DNA of 64,000 nt from Roseobacter sinensis (GTDB lineage: Bacteria > Pseudomonadota > Alphaproteobacteria > Rhodobacterales > Rhodobacteraceae): positions 124,001-188,000 of the forward strand of contig NZ_JALIEB010000009.1 in NCBI RefSeq assembly GCF_025755255.1. Direction: 5' to 3'. Each line of letters starts with the position of its first letter. The stretch's first letter is position 1. The notes under the pieces were generated by a model. It saw only the letters and a program-made list of their open reading frames with translations, did not search any database and was not told the origin of the DNA. Shown piece by piece: positions 25,371 to 34,691 of the stretch. The position numbers and the translations under genes were made by a program.

Positions 25371-26663
25371 TCAGCTGGTCGCTTTCGAGAGCGCCTGGTC
25401 AAGATCGGCGATGAGATCCTGCGCATTCTCGATCCCGATGGAGATCCGCACAACCCCCGGCCCGGCCCCGGCCGCTTCCTGCTGCTCGGCTGTCAGCTGG
25501 CGATGGGTGGTCGAGGCGGAGTGGATCACGAGGCTGCGCGTATCGCCGAGGTTGGCCACATGGCTGAAGATCTCCAGCGCGTTGACGAACTTCACGCAGG
25601 CCTCGTAGCCGCCCTTGATCGCGAAGGTGAAAAGCCCGCCCGCCCCACGCGGGCAGATTGTCTTCACCCGGTCGAAATAGGGAGAGGACTTCAGCCCGGC
25701 GTAGGTCACATACTCCACCCGCGGGTCCTTCTCGAGCCAGCCTGCGACCGTCTCCGCGTTCTCCACGTGCTTCTGCATCCGCAGGCTCAGCGTCTCCGTG
25801 CCCATCAGCGTGTAATGGGCGGCCTGCGGGTTCATGGTCAGCCCCAGATCGCGCAGGCCGATGGCGATGGAGTGGAAGGTGAAGGCCAGTGGTCCGAAGG
25901 TCTCGTGGAACTTCAGCCCGTGATAGGCAGGCTCGGGCTGGCTGAGCGAGGGGAACTTGTCGTTCGCCGACCAATCGAACTTGCCCGAATCCACCACACA
26001 GCCGCCTGTGACGGTGCCGTTGCCCGTCAGATACTTGGTGGTCGAATGCACGACCAGAGTCGCACCATGTTCGATGGGGCGGCAGAGGTAGGGGGTTGCC
26101 GAGGTGTTGTCGACGATCAGCGGGAGGCCCGCCGCATCCGAGATCTTCGCAATCGCATCGAGGTCGGTGATATAGCCGCCCGGGTTCGCAATCGACTCGC
26201 AGAAAACGGCGCGCGTGTCCTCGTCGATCGCCGCTTTTACCGCATCCAGATCGTCGAAGTCGACAAAGGTGCAGGACCAGCCGAAGCGCTTGATCGTATG
26301 GCTGAACTGCGTGACCGTCCCGCCATAGAGCCGGGTGGAGGCGACGATGTTCTTGCCGGGCCCCATCAGCGGGAAGAGCGCCATGATCTGCGCGGCGTGC
26401 CCTGACGAGCAGCAGGCCGCACCCACACCGCCCTCGAGCGTCGCAATCCGCTCCTGCAGGACGGCGACGGTCGGGTTGGTCAGGCGCGAATAGATGAAGC
26501 CCACTTCCTGCAGATTGAAGAGGGCGGCGGCATGATCTGCATCCCGAAAGACGTAGGCTGTGGTCTGGTAGATCGGCGTCTGTCGCGCGCCCGTGGCCGG
26601 GTCGGGCCGGGCCCCTGCATGAATCTGCAGCGTGTCGAAGCCGTAATCGGGGCCATCTGTCAT
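25371..26663 (-). CDS. metY: O-acetylhomoserine sulfhydrylase
   Basis: A 430-residue PLP enzyme of the Cys/Met metabolism family that makes homocysteine from O-acetylhomoserine and sulfide. The PLP lysine is K210 in VVHSTTKYLTGNGTVTGG. FIYSRLTNPTVAVLQERIATLEGG and the C-terminal LGDTRSLVIHSASTTHRQL block are typical of MetY/OAH sulfhydrylase (about 425-430 residues), longer than MetB/MetC. A perfect AGGAGG precedes the ATG. The 72-base upstream gap was checked for a SAM-II riboswitch, common in front of met genes in alphaproteobacteria, and none was recognisable. Confidence 0.93.
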   Translation of the reverse strand: MTDGPDYGFDTLQIHAGARPDPATGARQTPIYQTTAYVFRDADHAAALFNLQEVGFIYSRLTNPTVAVLQERIATLEGGVGAACCSSGHAAQIMALFPLMGPGKNIVASTRLYGGTVTQFSHTIKRFGWSCTFVDFDDLDAVKAAIDEDTRAVFCESIANPGGYITDLDAIAKISDAAGLPLIVDNTSATPYLCRPIEHGATLVVHSTTKYLTGNGTVTGGCVVDSGKFDWSANDKFPSLSQPEPAYHGLKFHETFGPLAFTFHSIAIGLRDLGLTMNPQAAHYTLMGTETLSLRMQKHVENAETVAGWLEKDPRVEYVTYAGLKSSPYFDRVKTICPRGAGGLFTFAIKGGYEACVKFVNALEIFSHVANLGDTRSLVIHSASTTHRQLTAEQQEAAGAGPGVVRISIGIENAQDLIADLDQALSKATS

Positions 26664-26735
26664 GGGTGTTCCTCCTGGTGGACCTGTTTTGCCGGTATCG
26701 TTAGGCCAAGCCCGTCAGGCATACAAGGGCAGGGG

Positions 26736-27743
26736 TCACCGCATCCAGAAGCCATTCGACTTGATGCGGTTGCGGATGACCTGCTCGCGCCGGGGCAGGT
26801 GATCCCGGTCAAAGAGCGCGCGCACCTTTGCGCCGCGGCCCTGGTAGACCATGCGCTTGATCGGCTCGTGGGCTTTGAGCACCTTCTTCAGCCGATTGGG
26901 GGCGGCGACCTCCTCCAACACCTCGATCACATGGTCGCTTTCCCGTGCGTAGAGCAGGGGAAAGTGCCGGTAATGACAGCTCACCGACCCATCCAGCAGG
27001 CCCGGCGGCAGGCTGTCGCGCCCCCCGCCCAGAGCATGGATCACCAGCGGCAGAGCGATCTGGTCGAGCCACGGGTAAAGCTCCTGGGCACAGAGCTCGG
27101 GCGGTGGGGTGTCGCGGATGGCCAGAGCATAGTCTTCGAAGCGCGCGCCGAACTGGCGCGGACAGCGATAGAAGAAGTAGCCGGCGTTGAAGTAGAGATA
27201 GCGCTTCCAATACTCATCCGGCTGGCTCGGATCGAGCGAGCTGTCGAAGTCGAGCCCGAACTTGTCGTAGAGCGATTTCCATAAGGTCCCGTAGCCGGGT
27301 CCGTAAAGTGCAGGCTGCGGCCAAGTCCCCTCGCGGCGCAGCGACGCCGACGGCCGCTCGAAGTCGAAAGGGACGGACACGAGATCGCCGGTGATCAGCG
27401 TATCGGTGTCGAAAAAGACGAAGGGCGCGCCTTCTGGCAGGGCCTTCAGCATCTCGATCTTGTTGCCTTGCGGATAAGCCGCCCCGAAGTGGCGGCTTTC
27501 GAAAGGGACAATCTCGGCGCCGAGCGCCTGCAACGCCTCCCGCGCCGCGTGATCCGAGATGCGGGGGTCCTTGGGCCAGAGCTTGCCCGGCTGCGGCTCG
27601 GCGATCAGCAGGCGGCCCGAAAACCCTGGGCTCATCCGGCGCAGAGACGCGGCAAAGAGCAGCGCCTCATAGGTCAGCCGCCCGCCTTGCGCGACCACCA
27701 CAACGTTGAAGCTGTCCGGGTGCGTCTCCGCCTCGTCGGCCAT
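26736..27743 (-). CDS. Putative glycosyltransferase-like protein
   Basis: A 335-residue protein with a GT-A-like look: an N-terminal beta strand (FNVVVVAQGGRLTYEALLFAASLRRM), a DxD-type metal motif in PFVFFDTDTLITGDL, and an FNAGYFFYRCPRQFGARFEDYA segment resembling the acceptor loop of family 8 type enzymes. Donor and acceptor are unknown. I chose the ATG at 27743; an in-frame TTG at 27761 is possible. It lies 72 bases upstream of metY in the same direction and next to the gene-poor region; the sulfotransferases at 37-40 kb suggest the organism decorates surface glycans. Confidence 0.6.
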   Translation of the reverse strand: MADEAETHPDSFNVVVVAQGGRLTYEALLFAASLRRMSPGFSGRLLIAEPQPGKLWPKDPRISDHAAREALQALGAEIVPFESRHFGAAYPQGNKIEMLKALPEGAPFVFFDTDTLITGDLVSVPFDFERPSASLRREGTWPQPALYGPGYGTLWKSLYDKFGLDFDSSLDPSQPDEYWKRYLYFNAGYFFYRCPRQFGARFEDYALAIRDTPPPELCAQELYPWLDQIALPLVIHALGGGRDSLPPGLLDGSVSCHYRHFPLLYARESDHVIEVLEEVAAPNRLKKVLKAHEPIKRMVYQGRGAKVRALFDRDHLPRREQVIRNRIKSNGFWMR

Positions 27744-28509
27744 ATGCGCCTGTCTGTCCAAGGTTTTCTACAACTATAGGGGTAAGTGCCCGACGGCAAA
27801 AGTGTTTTGGAGGCCTGCGTGCGGCGGCGCCTGCGCTCGGAGCGACTGATCGGCATCTGCCCGCGCATGGGTGGGCGCGGTTGGGACGCATCAGTATTGG
27901 CGGATGTGAGGGGGTGGGCGATCGTAGAGAAACCACTTCTACTTTACAGTAAGTTATATTCTCTTGTTTGCCTTCGCGCTACCGTCTGGAAAGCTTGGTC
28001 AAAGGTCAGACCTTCATCCAAAACCTGTTGGACAGCCGGTTTGCCCGACACGCGTCCCGTCCACCAAGTTAGGCGCGCCAAGCCGCGACATCTTTTGAAG
28101 GACCCAACCCAATGCCCATCTTGTCTTTCCATAACTTTGGGTTGCAGTGGTCGCTTGACGACAGCGCCAAGCTCCGATGACGAGCATCCGACAGATGGCT
28201 TTGCAGAACCGACGAAATGAAGACGGCGTTGCAATCCTAGGTCTCGGATACGCATCGAGAGACGAGACGTGTCGCAAGAGCGCCCGCGACAGCAGATTAG
28301 GCGTCAACAGATGGCGAAACCTTTGACCCGGTCCGGTTACTATTTTTGCAAATTTTGACAAGAGCCGCCCCGCAAACCTCATGAACATGATCAAGCCCTT
28401 TCCGATATCTGGTAAGTCCGATCTTGTGCCGTCGTGGGACTTGTATCACGCCGCGAAAAGATAGACATGAGACAGCAGTGGTTTCATTTTGATATTGGAA
28501 CATCTGACT
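27744..28509. other. Gene-poor interval, no supported gene
   Basis: About 770 bases with only short overlapping open frames (103-144 codons) that show no recognisable motif, no good ribosome site and no consistent codon bias. By eye the sequence is less GC-rich than its flanks, with AT-rich patches near 27940-27970 and 28320-28340. It could hold decayed genes or promoter sequence for the methyltransferase. Confidence 0.5.
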
Positions 28510-29337
28510 ATGAAAACGTTAGAGGCAGAAGTTGCGGAAAACCGCGTGCGTCGCGAAGCCAATCGGAAAGCGGCCGAGCAGAGTGCGAGTCGCGGCAAGT
28601 CACACATGCGGCGGTGGGCAAAATGGGCGATCGAACCGCTCAATGCTGCCATGCATGCTCTTCGGTTGGCGCGGCTGAAGGCTGAACGTCGGAAGCGTAT
28701 TGCAGAATATCTGGAACGGGACGGCTTCAAGGGGCTTCAGGTCGGCTGCGGTCCGCATATCAATTCAGGTTGGCACAACAGCGACATTTTCATGCCCCGT
28801 CCGTTCTTCCGGGGTTTCACAAAGCAGGAAAGTGAACTCGACCTGCATGTCGACATTACGGAGCCGCTTCCTTATCCGGACGACTCCCTTGATGCGATCT
28901 ACGCTGAAGAAGTATTGGAGCACGTCCCCAATCCAGCCGGCCGGGCATTCCTTTCGGAAGCGAAGCGCGTGCTGCGGCCCGGCGGCGTGCTGAGGCTGAC
29001 CACGCCGGATGCCTTGGGTATCTGCAAAGTCTTTGCTGGCGGCGTGCCCGATGTCGATGTCGAGCACTGGGAGCCTTTCTGGCTAAATCCGTACTGGAGC
29101 CGGGAGTATTGGCTGAACGGGCAGTTCTATCTCTACGGACACCAACACCTCTGGACCTTCGAAGAGTTGTCTGACGCTCTTGGTCAATCCGGTTTCAAAA
29201 AAGTCGAACGCGTGGAGCCCATGCAGACCAATTCCGAAATGCCACAGCTTGCCAACCTGGAGCGCCACGCGGTCTCCAATCCGGAAATCCTGCGCATCGA
29301 CGCGCATGTTCGTCAGATTGTCGAAGCGACCGCCTAG
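28510..29337 (+). CDS. Class I SAM-dependent methyltransferase (type 11)
   Basis: A 275-residue protein. Residues 1-70 are a basic helical N-terminal extension. The methyltransferase fold follows: motif I is degenerate, LQVGCGPHINSGWHNSDIF; LDAIYAEEVLEHVPNPAGRAFLSEAKRVLRPGGVLRLTTPD carries the post-I acidic region and motifs II-III. The degenerate LQVGCGP-type motif I is common in methyltransferases of surface polysaccharide or natural product loci. The ATG lacks a strong ribosome site; an in-frame TTG at 28489 is the alternative. It sits isolated in a lower-GC segment beside tRNA-Tyr, suggesting lateral acquisition. Confidence 0.8.
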   Translation: MKTLEAEVAENRVRREANRKAAEQSASRGKSHMRRWAKWAIEPLNAAMHALRLARLKAERRKRIAEYLERDGFKGLQVGCGPHINSGWHNSDIFMPRPFFRGFTKQESELDLHVDITEPLPYPDDSLDAIYAEEVLEHVPNPAGRAFLSEAKRVLRPGGVLRLTTPDALGICKVFAGGVPDVDVEHWEPFWLNPYWSREYWLNGQFYLYGHQHLWTFEELSDALGQSGFKKVERVEPMQTNSEMPQLANLERHAVSNPEILRIDAHVRQIVEATA

Positions 29338-29690
29338 CCGTTGTCTTGAGAAGTCCGACGGGTGGGTAGCCCGGTACCATTTGCGATATATTGATCAAGG
29401 AATTGCCGGCAAGCTTGTCTGATCCGCTGCCAAGCTTTGACCGCAATCCTCGTTTGCTGGATTTGAGCAAAAAGTCTCAATCGCGGCCAAGCAGTTGATC
29501 GTTCCCCGGTTCGATTTTCGAAAATCTGGTGGACAGCGGTCGGCCACAAAACTGTCCAGGATCTTCAGCCGATGGTTAACAATTCAACCAAGAACCAATT
29601 CCACCAAGACGCGACAGCTGAGGCGCAAATTGTTGATTTGGGTCGCTGTGAGACGCCTTGAGATAAACTGAAAGTGAAATTCTGGAATGA
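29338..29690. other. Intergenic region between methyltransferase and tRNA-Tyr
   Basis: No gene is visible. A dyad TGGACAG (29530-29536) and CTGTCCA (29552-29558) with a 15-base loop could form a hairpin but lacks a U-tract. The 3' end of tRNA-Tyr faces this stretch. No direct repeat of the tRNA 3' end was spotted nearby. Confidence 0.45.
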
Positions 29691-29774
29691 TGGTGGGCGA
29701 CCCTGGAATCGAACCAGGCGTGCGTCTCCGCGAGGGAGTTACAGTCCCCTGCCACACCTTGCGGCCTGTCGCCC
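29691..29774 (-). tRNA. tRNA-Tyr (GTA)
   Basis: Read on the minus strand, the gene has a 7-bp acceptor stem GGGCGAC/GTCGCCC, anticodon stem GGGGA/TCCCT with loop CTGTAAC (anticodon GTA), a long class II variable arm (CCCTCGCGGAGACGC region), a T-arm CCTGGTTCGATTCCAGG and an encoded CCA. The class II variable arm and GTA anticodon identify tRNA-Tyr. Confidence 0.95.
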
Positions 29775-29886
29775 ACGCCGCAGGGGCGGTTGCACCTGCG
29801 GTGAAGGCGTGATTACAAGCGGTGCTGAGAGGCGTCAAGGCGAAATCACACCCTTTTTTGACGCCGCAAAGCGGGGTGCAGGCGCG

Positions 29887-30663
29887 ATGAAAAAACCCAA
29901 GTGGGTCGTGCAGAAGGAGCAGGAGAAGAAGGCGCAGGGCCGCGATACGGTCTGGCTCTTCGGGCTTCATGCGGTGCGCGATGCGCTGCTCAACCCGGCG
30001 CGGCAAAAGCTGCGTCTGATGGTGACGCTCAACGCGCAGAGCAAGCTGTCCGAGGCCATCGCCGAGAGCGGCATGAGCGCGGAGGTGGTCGATGCGCGCA
30101 AGTTCTCCGCACCGCTGGATCCCGGATCGGTGCATCAGGGCGCGGCGCTGGAAGTGAAACCGCTCGACTGGGGGCCGCTCGAGCAGGTCTGCATCGGGCC
30201 TGCAGCACCGCGGGTGGTGTTGCTCGACCGGGTGACGGACCCGCACAACGTTGGCGCGATCCTGCGCTCGGCCGAGGTGCTGGGTGCTTCGGCGGTGATC
30301 GGCACGCGGCATCACGCGGCCCCCGAGACCGGAGCGCTCGCCAAGACCGCGAGCGGTGCGCTGGAGCGCCAGCCCTATCTGCGGGTCCGCAATCTGGCAG
30401 ATGCCATCACGGCGCTTCAACGCATGGGCTATCTGGTTCTGGGCCTCGACGGCGACGCGGAACAGACCATCGAAGCGGCTCTGGACGGCAAGCGGGACCG
30501 TGCCGTGGCCCTCGTACTCGGAGCCGAGGGGCCGGGCCTGCGCGCCAAGACCAAGGAGACGGTGGATGCACTGGTGCGGATCGACGCGGGAGGCGGCTTC
30601 GGGTCGCTCAACGTCTCGAATGCGGCGGCAATCGCCTTATATGCAAGTAAACCCCCGACCTGA
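29887..30663 (+). CDS. rlmB: 23S rRNA (guanosine-2'-O-)-methyltransferase RlmB (TrmH/SpoU family)
   Basis: A 258-residue SPOUT methyltransferase. The N-terminal substrate-binding domain starts at TVWLFGLHAVRDALLNPARQK. The knotted SPOUT domain has motif 1 LLDRVTDPHNVGAILRSAEVLGA, motif 2 VALVLGAEGPGLRAKT and motif 3 VRIDAGGGFGSLNVSNAAAIALY. RlmB methylates G2251 of 23S rRNA; a tRNA or other rRNA target of the same family cannot be excluded. The reading frame continues upstream through tRNA-Tyr, so I placed the start at the ATG at 29887, where the lysine-rich leader MKKPKWVVQKEQEKK typical of these proteins begins. Confidence 0.9.
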   Translation: MKKPKWVVQKEQEKKAQGRDTVWLFGLHAVRDALLNPARQKLRLMVTLNAQSKLSEAIAESGMSAEVVDARKFSAPLDPGSVHQGAALEVKPLDWGPLEQVCIGPAAPRVVLLDRVTDPHNVGAILRSAEVLGASAVIGTRHHAAPETGALAKTASGALERQPYLRVRNLADAITALQRMGYLVLGLDGDAEQTIEAALDGKRDRAVALVLGAEGPGLRAKTKETVDALVRIDAGGGFGSLNVSNAAAIALYASKPPT

Positions 30664-30689
30664 CGCGCGGCGGGTAACCGGGGAAGGGC

Positions 30690-31004
30690 ATGCCTCACTC
30701 AACGAAGATCGCGACCTGTTGCTACTGTGGGACACGGGCGGCGCTGGTTCTGGGACGGAACCGGCACGAATTGGCGTGCTCGAGTTGCGGCGCCCCGCTT
30801 CATGAACTCAAGCGCCTGCCGCAGGAGCATCCTGGCAAGACCGAGTTGGTGCGCCCCTCGGCCGTGCGCAAGAGCGCGCCGCCCGATGCTTATCGCAGCT
30901 ACAAGTCGCCCAAGAAGCGTCGAAAGCACCACAAGCGGCGCAAGGGGCTGATGCGCCATTTGATCGAAGAGGCGTTCGATGTGATCGAAGACATCCTCGA
31001 CTAG
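30690..31004 (+). CDS. Small zinc-ribbon protein with basic tail
   Basis: A 104-residue protein with two CxxC knuckles (CCYCGTRAALVLGRNRHELACSSCG) forming a zinc ribbon, a middle linker, a strongly basic stretch (SYKSPKKRRKHHKRRKGLM) and an acidic amphipathic C-terminus (HLIEEAFDVIEDILD). The basic patch suggests nucleic-acid binding. Function is unknown; similar short zinc-ribbon proteins occur beside rlmB in Rhodobacterales by recollection. It is followed by the structured intergenic RNA candidate. Confidence 0.75.
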   Translation: MPHSTKIATCCYCGTRAALVLGRNRHELACSSCGAPLHELKRLPQEHPGKTELVRPSAVRKSAPPDAYRSYKSPKKRRKHHKRRKGLMRHLIEEAFDVIEDILD

Positions 31005-31023
31005 CCGTTCGGCAGGTTTTGGC

Positions 31024-31192
31024 CGCAAATGTTAAGACTTCGTTCACAGATTTGCGAGACAGTCTGGTTAAGCACGCTTGCGTGCTTACTTAAGTGTCAT
31101 GTCAGACGGCTCGGAACGCCTTCTGATTTCATGACTGTCCCTCGTTCCGTACCTCTTCGCGCCCTTTGCTTTCTGCATTGGGCGCTTTTTTT
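31024..31192 (+). ncRNA. Candidate structured sRNA or leader RNA with four hairpins
   Basis: Four successive stems fill this intergenic segment. Hairpin 1 is CGCAAAT (31024-31030) with ATTTGCG (31050-31056). Hairpin 2 is TAAGCACG (31069-31076) with CGTGCTTA (31081-31088) around a CTTG loop. Hairpin 3 is GTCATG-TCAGA (31096-31106) with TCTGA-ttt-CATGAC (31122-31135), 11 pairs with a 3-base bulge. Hairpin 4 is GCGCCC/GGGCGC followed by seven T residues. Between hairpins 3 and 4 lies a pyrimidine-rich single-stranded stretch containing ACCTC, which could pair with Shine-Dalgarno sequences. It matches no RNA family I know. It may be a free sRNA, the 3' UTR of the zinc-ribbon gene, or an attenuator for the CoA-binding protein gene 28 bases downstream. 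Confidence 0.5.
31159..31192 (+). terminator. Intrinsic terminator in the rlmB-CoA-binding intergenic region
   Basis: GCGCCC (31159-31164) and GGGCGC (31180-31185) with a 15-base loop, followed by seven T residues (31186-31192). It ends 28 bases before the GTG of the next gene, so any transcript reading into that gene must pass it or start after it. Confidence 0.7.
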
Positions 31193-31220
31193 CGCCGAGA
31201 GGGTCCGCTAGGACGGTCTG

Positions 31221-31688
31221 GTGAGCTACTCCGATGATCTGATCCGTTCGATTCTGAGCCGGACGCGCCGTATCGCGGTGGTGGGCGTGTCGATGAACCC
31301 GGTGCGCCCGAGCTATTATGTGGCGCGCTATCTCGATCTGAAGGGCTATGAGGTGGTGCCGGTGAACCCCGGTCACGCGGGCGAGATGCTTTTCGGGCGC
31401 AAGGTTGTTGCCTCGCTCTCGGAGATCGAGGGAGAGGTCGACATGGTCGACATCTTCAGGCGCTCGGATGCGGTGCCGCCGATCGTGGACGAGGCGCTGG
31501 AGCGGTTTGCGGGTTTGCAGACGCTCTGGATGCAGATCGGGGTGACCCATGCTGCGGCGGCGGCCAAGGCCGAGGCACGGGGTGTGACGGTGGTGCAGGA
31601 CCGCTGTCCGAAGATCGAGTACCAGCGGCTTTACGGAGAGTTGCGGATGGGTGGCTTCGCGACGGGTGTGATTTCGAGCAAGTTGTGA
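31221..31688 (+). CDS. CoA-binding domain protein (YccU-like)
   Basis: A 155-residue Rossmann-fold protein (CoA_binding family). RRIAVVGVSMNPVRPSYYVARYLDLKGYEVVPVNPGHAGEMLFGRKVVASLSEIEGEVDMVDIFRRSDAVPPIVDEAL and the C-terminal LWMQIGVTHAAAAAKAEARGVTVVQDRCPKIEYQRL match the family across its length. A substrate or reaction is not known for these small stand-alone proteins. The start is GTG with AGGA 8 bases upstream. It follows a candidate terminator or leader RNA and is convergent with hisE. Confidence 0.87.
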   Translation: MSYSDDLIRSILSRTRRIAVVGVSMNPVRPSYYVARYLDLKGYEVVPVNPGHAGEMLFGRKVVASLSEIEGEVDMVDIFRRSDAVPPIVDEALERFAGLQTLWMQIGVTHAAAAAKAEARGVTVVQDRCPKIEYQRLYGELRMGGFATGVISSKL

Positions 31689-31706
31689 GAGCGTCGGGCG
31701 GCTCTG

Positions 31707-31724
31707 TTTGGCCATGCGGCCAAA
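31707..31724. terminator. Hairpin between convergent CoA-binding gene and hisE
   Basis: TTTGGCC (31707-31713) and GGCCAAA (31718-31724) around a 4-base ATGC loop. The A/T-ended stem is symmetrical and may work in both directions; there is no long U-tract. Confidence 0.5.
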
Positions 31725-31742
31725 GGCGCCCGCCCGCCGACC

Positions 31743-32050
31743 CTAGCGGCTGCGCGCTGCCTTTTCGGCGAGACCGGATTGGCTCTGGCGGCGGCCGAGT
31801 TCGATCAGAACGTCCTTAAGGTGAACGTCGCTTGCGGCCAGCATGACCAGCAGGTGGTAGAGCACATCGGCGGCTTCGGCTGTCAGCCGCGCCTTGTCGC
31901 CCTTGGTGGCCTCGATGATCGCTTCAATCGCCTCCTCCCCGAATTTTTCGGCACATTTCTCTGGACCCGCGGCGAGGAGTTGGGCGGTCCAGCTGGTGTC
32001 GGGGTTGGCCGTCTTGCGTGCTTCGATGGTGCGGAAGAGATCGTCCAGTG

Positions 32051-32054
<4 letters not shown>
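31743..32054 (-). CDS. hisE: Phosphoribosyl-ATP pyrophosphatase
   Basis: A 103-residue enzyme for step 2 of histidine synthesis, hydrolysing phosphoribosyl-ATP to phosphoribosyl-AMP and pyrophosphate. The MazG-like all-alpha fold is shown by [52 protein letters not shown], with the conserved E-x-x-E/E-x-x-D metal-binding helices ([10 protein letters not shown] and EAADVLYHL). Stand-alone HisE without HisI fusion is usual for alphaproteobacteria. Its ATG overlaps the hisF stop by 4 bases. Confidence 0.94.
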
Positions 32055-32812
<758 letters not shown>

Positions 32813-32814
32813 GT

Positions 32815-33291
32815 TCAGGCGGCTCCGGCCAGATGGTCCGCCCCGGCGACGCGCGCCAGCGCGTTGCGCGCGATGAGGATGTGGAACGGCAGGATCGCTG
32901 TCAGATAGGCCCGCCCGCCGATGTTGTGCGGGTGCACCCAGGTGGCCAGCGAAACCTGCCCGTCGGCGCGGTAGACACTAACTCGGAAATCGAGGTGCTT
33001 GTCATTGAAGCCTGCGATCACTTCGGTGTCGCTGGTGTGTTCGACCGGGAAGGGGCCAAGTTTGTTGCTCTCACCCGGGGCATCGTTCCTCAGGCCGAAG
33101 GGGGCGACAAGTACTCCACGCAGCGCGACAAGCGCCTTGGCCCACTGAGGAAACGCCACGATGATCTGGGCCGCGTCTGGCGCGGGCAGGGTGCTCTGGA
33201 CCCGGTAGCAGTCGAGAAAGTCACCGGGCCTCATGTACCCGTGCAGCCGGCTCTGGGCGGGCAGATCTGTCTTGATCACGGTTGCGGGCAT
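32815..33291 (-). CDS. DUF2867-like protein embedded in the his operon
   Basis: A 158-residue protein of unknown function. Recognisable blocks are [44 protein letters not shown] and [58 protein letters not shown], which resemble DUF2867. It sits between hisA and hisF with gaps of only 2-3 bases, so it must be cotranscribed. DUF2867 has no known role in histidine synthesis, and a small-ligand-binding role is a guess. Confidence 0.75.
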   Translation of the reverse strand: MPATVIKTDLPAQSRLHGYMRPGDFLDCYRVQSTLPAPDAAQIIVAFPQWAKALVALRGVLVAPFGLRNDAPGESNKLGPFPVEHTSDTEVIAGFNDKHLDFRVSVYRADGQVSLATWVHPHNIGGRAYLTAILPFHILIARNALARVAGADHLAGAA

Positions 33292-33294
33292 GGC

Positions 33295-34017
33295 TCAGTC
33301 TTTCAGGGCGGCGAGCGCCTCAGCGAGGTCGATCGCCCCATCATAGAGCGCGCGGCCCGAGATTGCGCCATTCAAATCTGCGCCACAATCGCGCAGGGCA
33401 ATGAGGTCGGCGAGCGATGAGACGCCGCCCGAGGCGATCACGGGGATCGAAACGGCGCGCGCCAGTGCGGCGGTCGCCTCGATATTGGGCCCGCCCATGG
33501 CACCGTCGCGCAGGATATCGGTGTAGATGATCGCGGCGACGCCTGCGTCTTCGAAGGATTTCGCGAGGTCAGTCACCTGCACGTCGGTCTCTTCGGCCCA
33601 GCCCTTGGTGGCCACGAACCCGTTGCGCGCGTCGATGCCCACCGCCACATGGCCGGGAAAGACCCGTGCGGCCTCGCGCACCAGATCGGGGTTTTCGACG
33701 GCGACCGTGCCGAGGATCACGCGGCTCAGCCCCTTGTCCAGCCAGGTCTCGATGGTGGTCATGTCGCGGATACCGCCGCCAAGTTGGACGGGGACGGGAC
33801 ACTCCCGCAGGATCGTCTCGACCGGGGTGGCGTTGACCGGCGCACCGGCAAACGCACCGTTCAGATCGACCAGATGCAGCCATTGGCATCCCGCCTCGAC
33901 GAAGCTGCGCGCCTGCGCGGCCGGGTCGTCGTTGAAGACGGTCGAGCGGTCCATGTCGCCGTGCACGAGGCGTACGGCCTGTCCGTCCTTCAGATCGATG
34001 GCGGGGTAGAGGATCAT
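33295..34017 (-). CDS. hisA: ProFAR isomerase (HisA)
   Basis: A 240-residue TIM-barrel isomerase converting ProFAR to PRFAR. The N-terminal [21 protein letters not shown] carries the catalytic aspartate (A-I-D), and the partner aspartate is in [48 protein letters not shown] and [15 protein letters not shown] form the phosphate sites. The frame is open upstream, but homology starts at the ATG at 34017. It is divergent from the DUF2147 gene, so a his promoter is expected between them. Confidence 0.96.
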   Translation of the reverse strand: MILYPAIDLKDGQAVRLVHGDMDRSTVFNDDPAAQARSFVEAGCQWLHLVDLNGAFAGAPVNATPVETILRECPVPVQLGGGIRDMTTIETWLDKGLSRVILGTVAVENPDLVREAARVFPGHVAVGIDARNGFVATKGWAEETDVQVTDLAKSFEDAGVAAIIYTDILRDGAMGGPNIEATAALARAVSIPVIASGGVSSLADLIALRDCGADLNGAISGRALYDGAIDLAEALAALKD

Positions 34018-34162
34018 GACCGCGCTGCCTTTTCTGAGATGCGCCCCGGGGGCTCGGCCCGTCTCTTGCACGGTTTGCCGAGGATTTGCAACGCGACGCA
34101 GGGTCATGCTTGCGTGGGGCGGTGGCACGGGCCAAGCCTGCTCTGCAGACAGGGAGGACAGG

Positions 34163-34546
34163 ATGAAAACACTGATGACGACCGTGGCGCTTGTGGGGGC
34201 CGCAAGCCTCGTGCAGGCCGACCCGATCGAGGGCGTCTGGCAAACCGAACCCGACGAGGGCGCCTATGCGCTTGTCACCATGGCCCCGTGCGGCGCGAAC
34301 TTCTGCGGTACCATCGATCGCACCTTCAATGCGGATGGCGAATACGCGTCTCCGAACATCGGCAAGACGCTGGTGATGGACATGGCACCGGACGGCGCGG
34401 GCAAGTACCGCGGCAAGGTGTGGCGCCCGTCGAATGACAAGATTTACCTCGGCAAGATCGACCTGAGCGGAGATCGCATGCGGCTGTCGGGCTGCGTGGC
34501 AGGCGGGTTGATCTGCTCCAAACAGATCTGGTCGCGCGTCAAGTAG
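34163..34546 (+). CDS. Exported DUF2147-family protein
   Basis: A 127-residue protein with signal peptide [19 protein letters not shown] and a compact beta domain starting [36 protein letters not shown]. It ends [30 protein letters not shown], with the GxW start and paired cysteines of the DUF2147 family. Function is unknown, probably envelope-related. A GGGAGG ribosome site precedes the ATG. It is one of two plus-strand genes sitting between hisH and hisA. Confidence 0.87.
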   Translation: MKTLMTTVALVGAASLVQADPIEGVWQTEPDEGAYALVTMAPCGANFCGTIDRTFNADGEYASPNIGKTLVMDMAPDGAGKYRGKVWRPSNDKIYLGKIDLSGDRMRLSGCVAGGLICSKQIWSRVK

Positions 34547-34691
34547 GGCGACGGCGTGCGGCATGCGTGCCGTCTGGCGCGGGTTCGACGCAACCCTTCC
34601 TTAACCGGTGTAAGGTAATGTCCGCGAACGTCCTTGTGTGTCCGGCCGGGCGCGCGGGGCTGTTTCGGGGTGTTTCTTATTGGGCCACAAC

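Noticed and set aside
26664-26735. Possible SAM-II or SAM/SAH riboswitch before metY
   Set aside because: The 72-base leader lacks the conserved pseudoknot pairing and A-rich linker of SAM-II and the core of SAM/SAH; only a ribosome site is evident.
27944-28394. Two overlapping minus-strand open frames (103 and 126 codons) in the gene-poor interval
   Set aside because: They lack ribosome sites, recognisable motifs and consistent codon bias. They may be chance frames or remnants.
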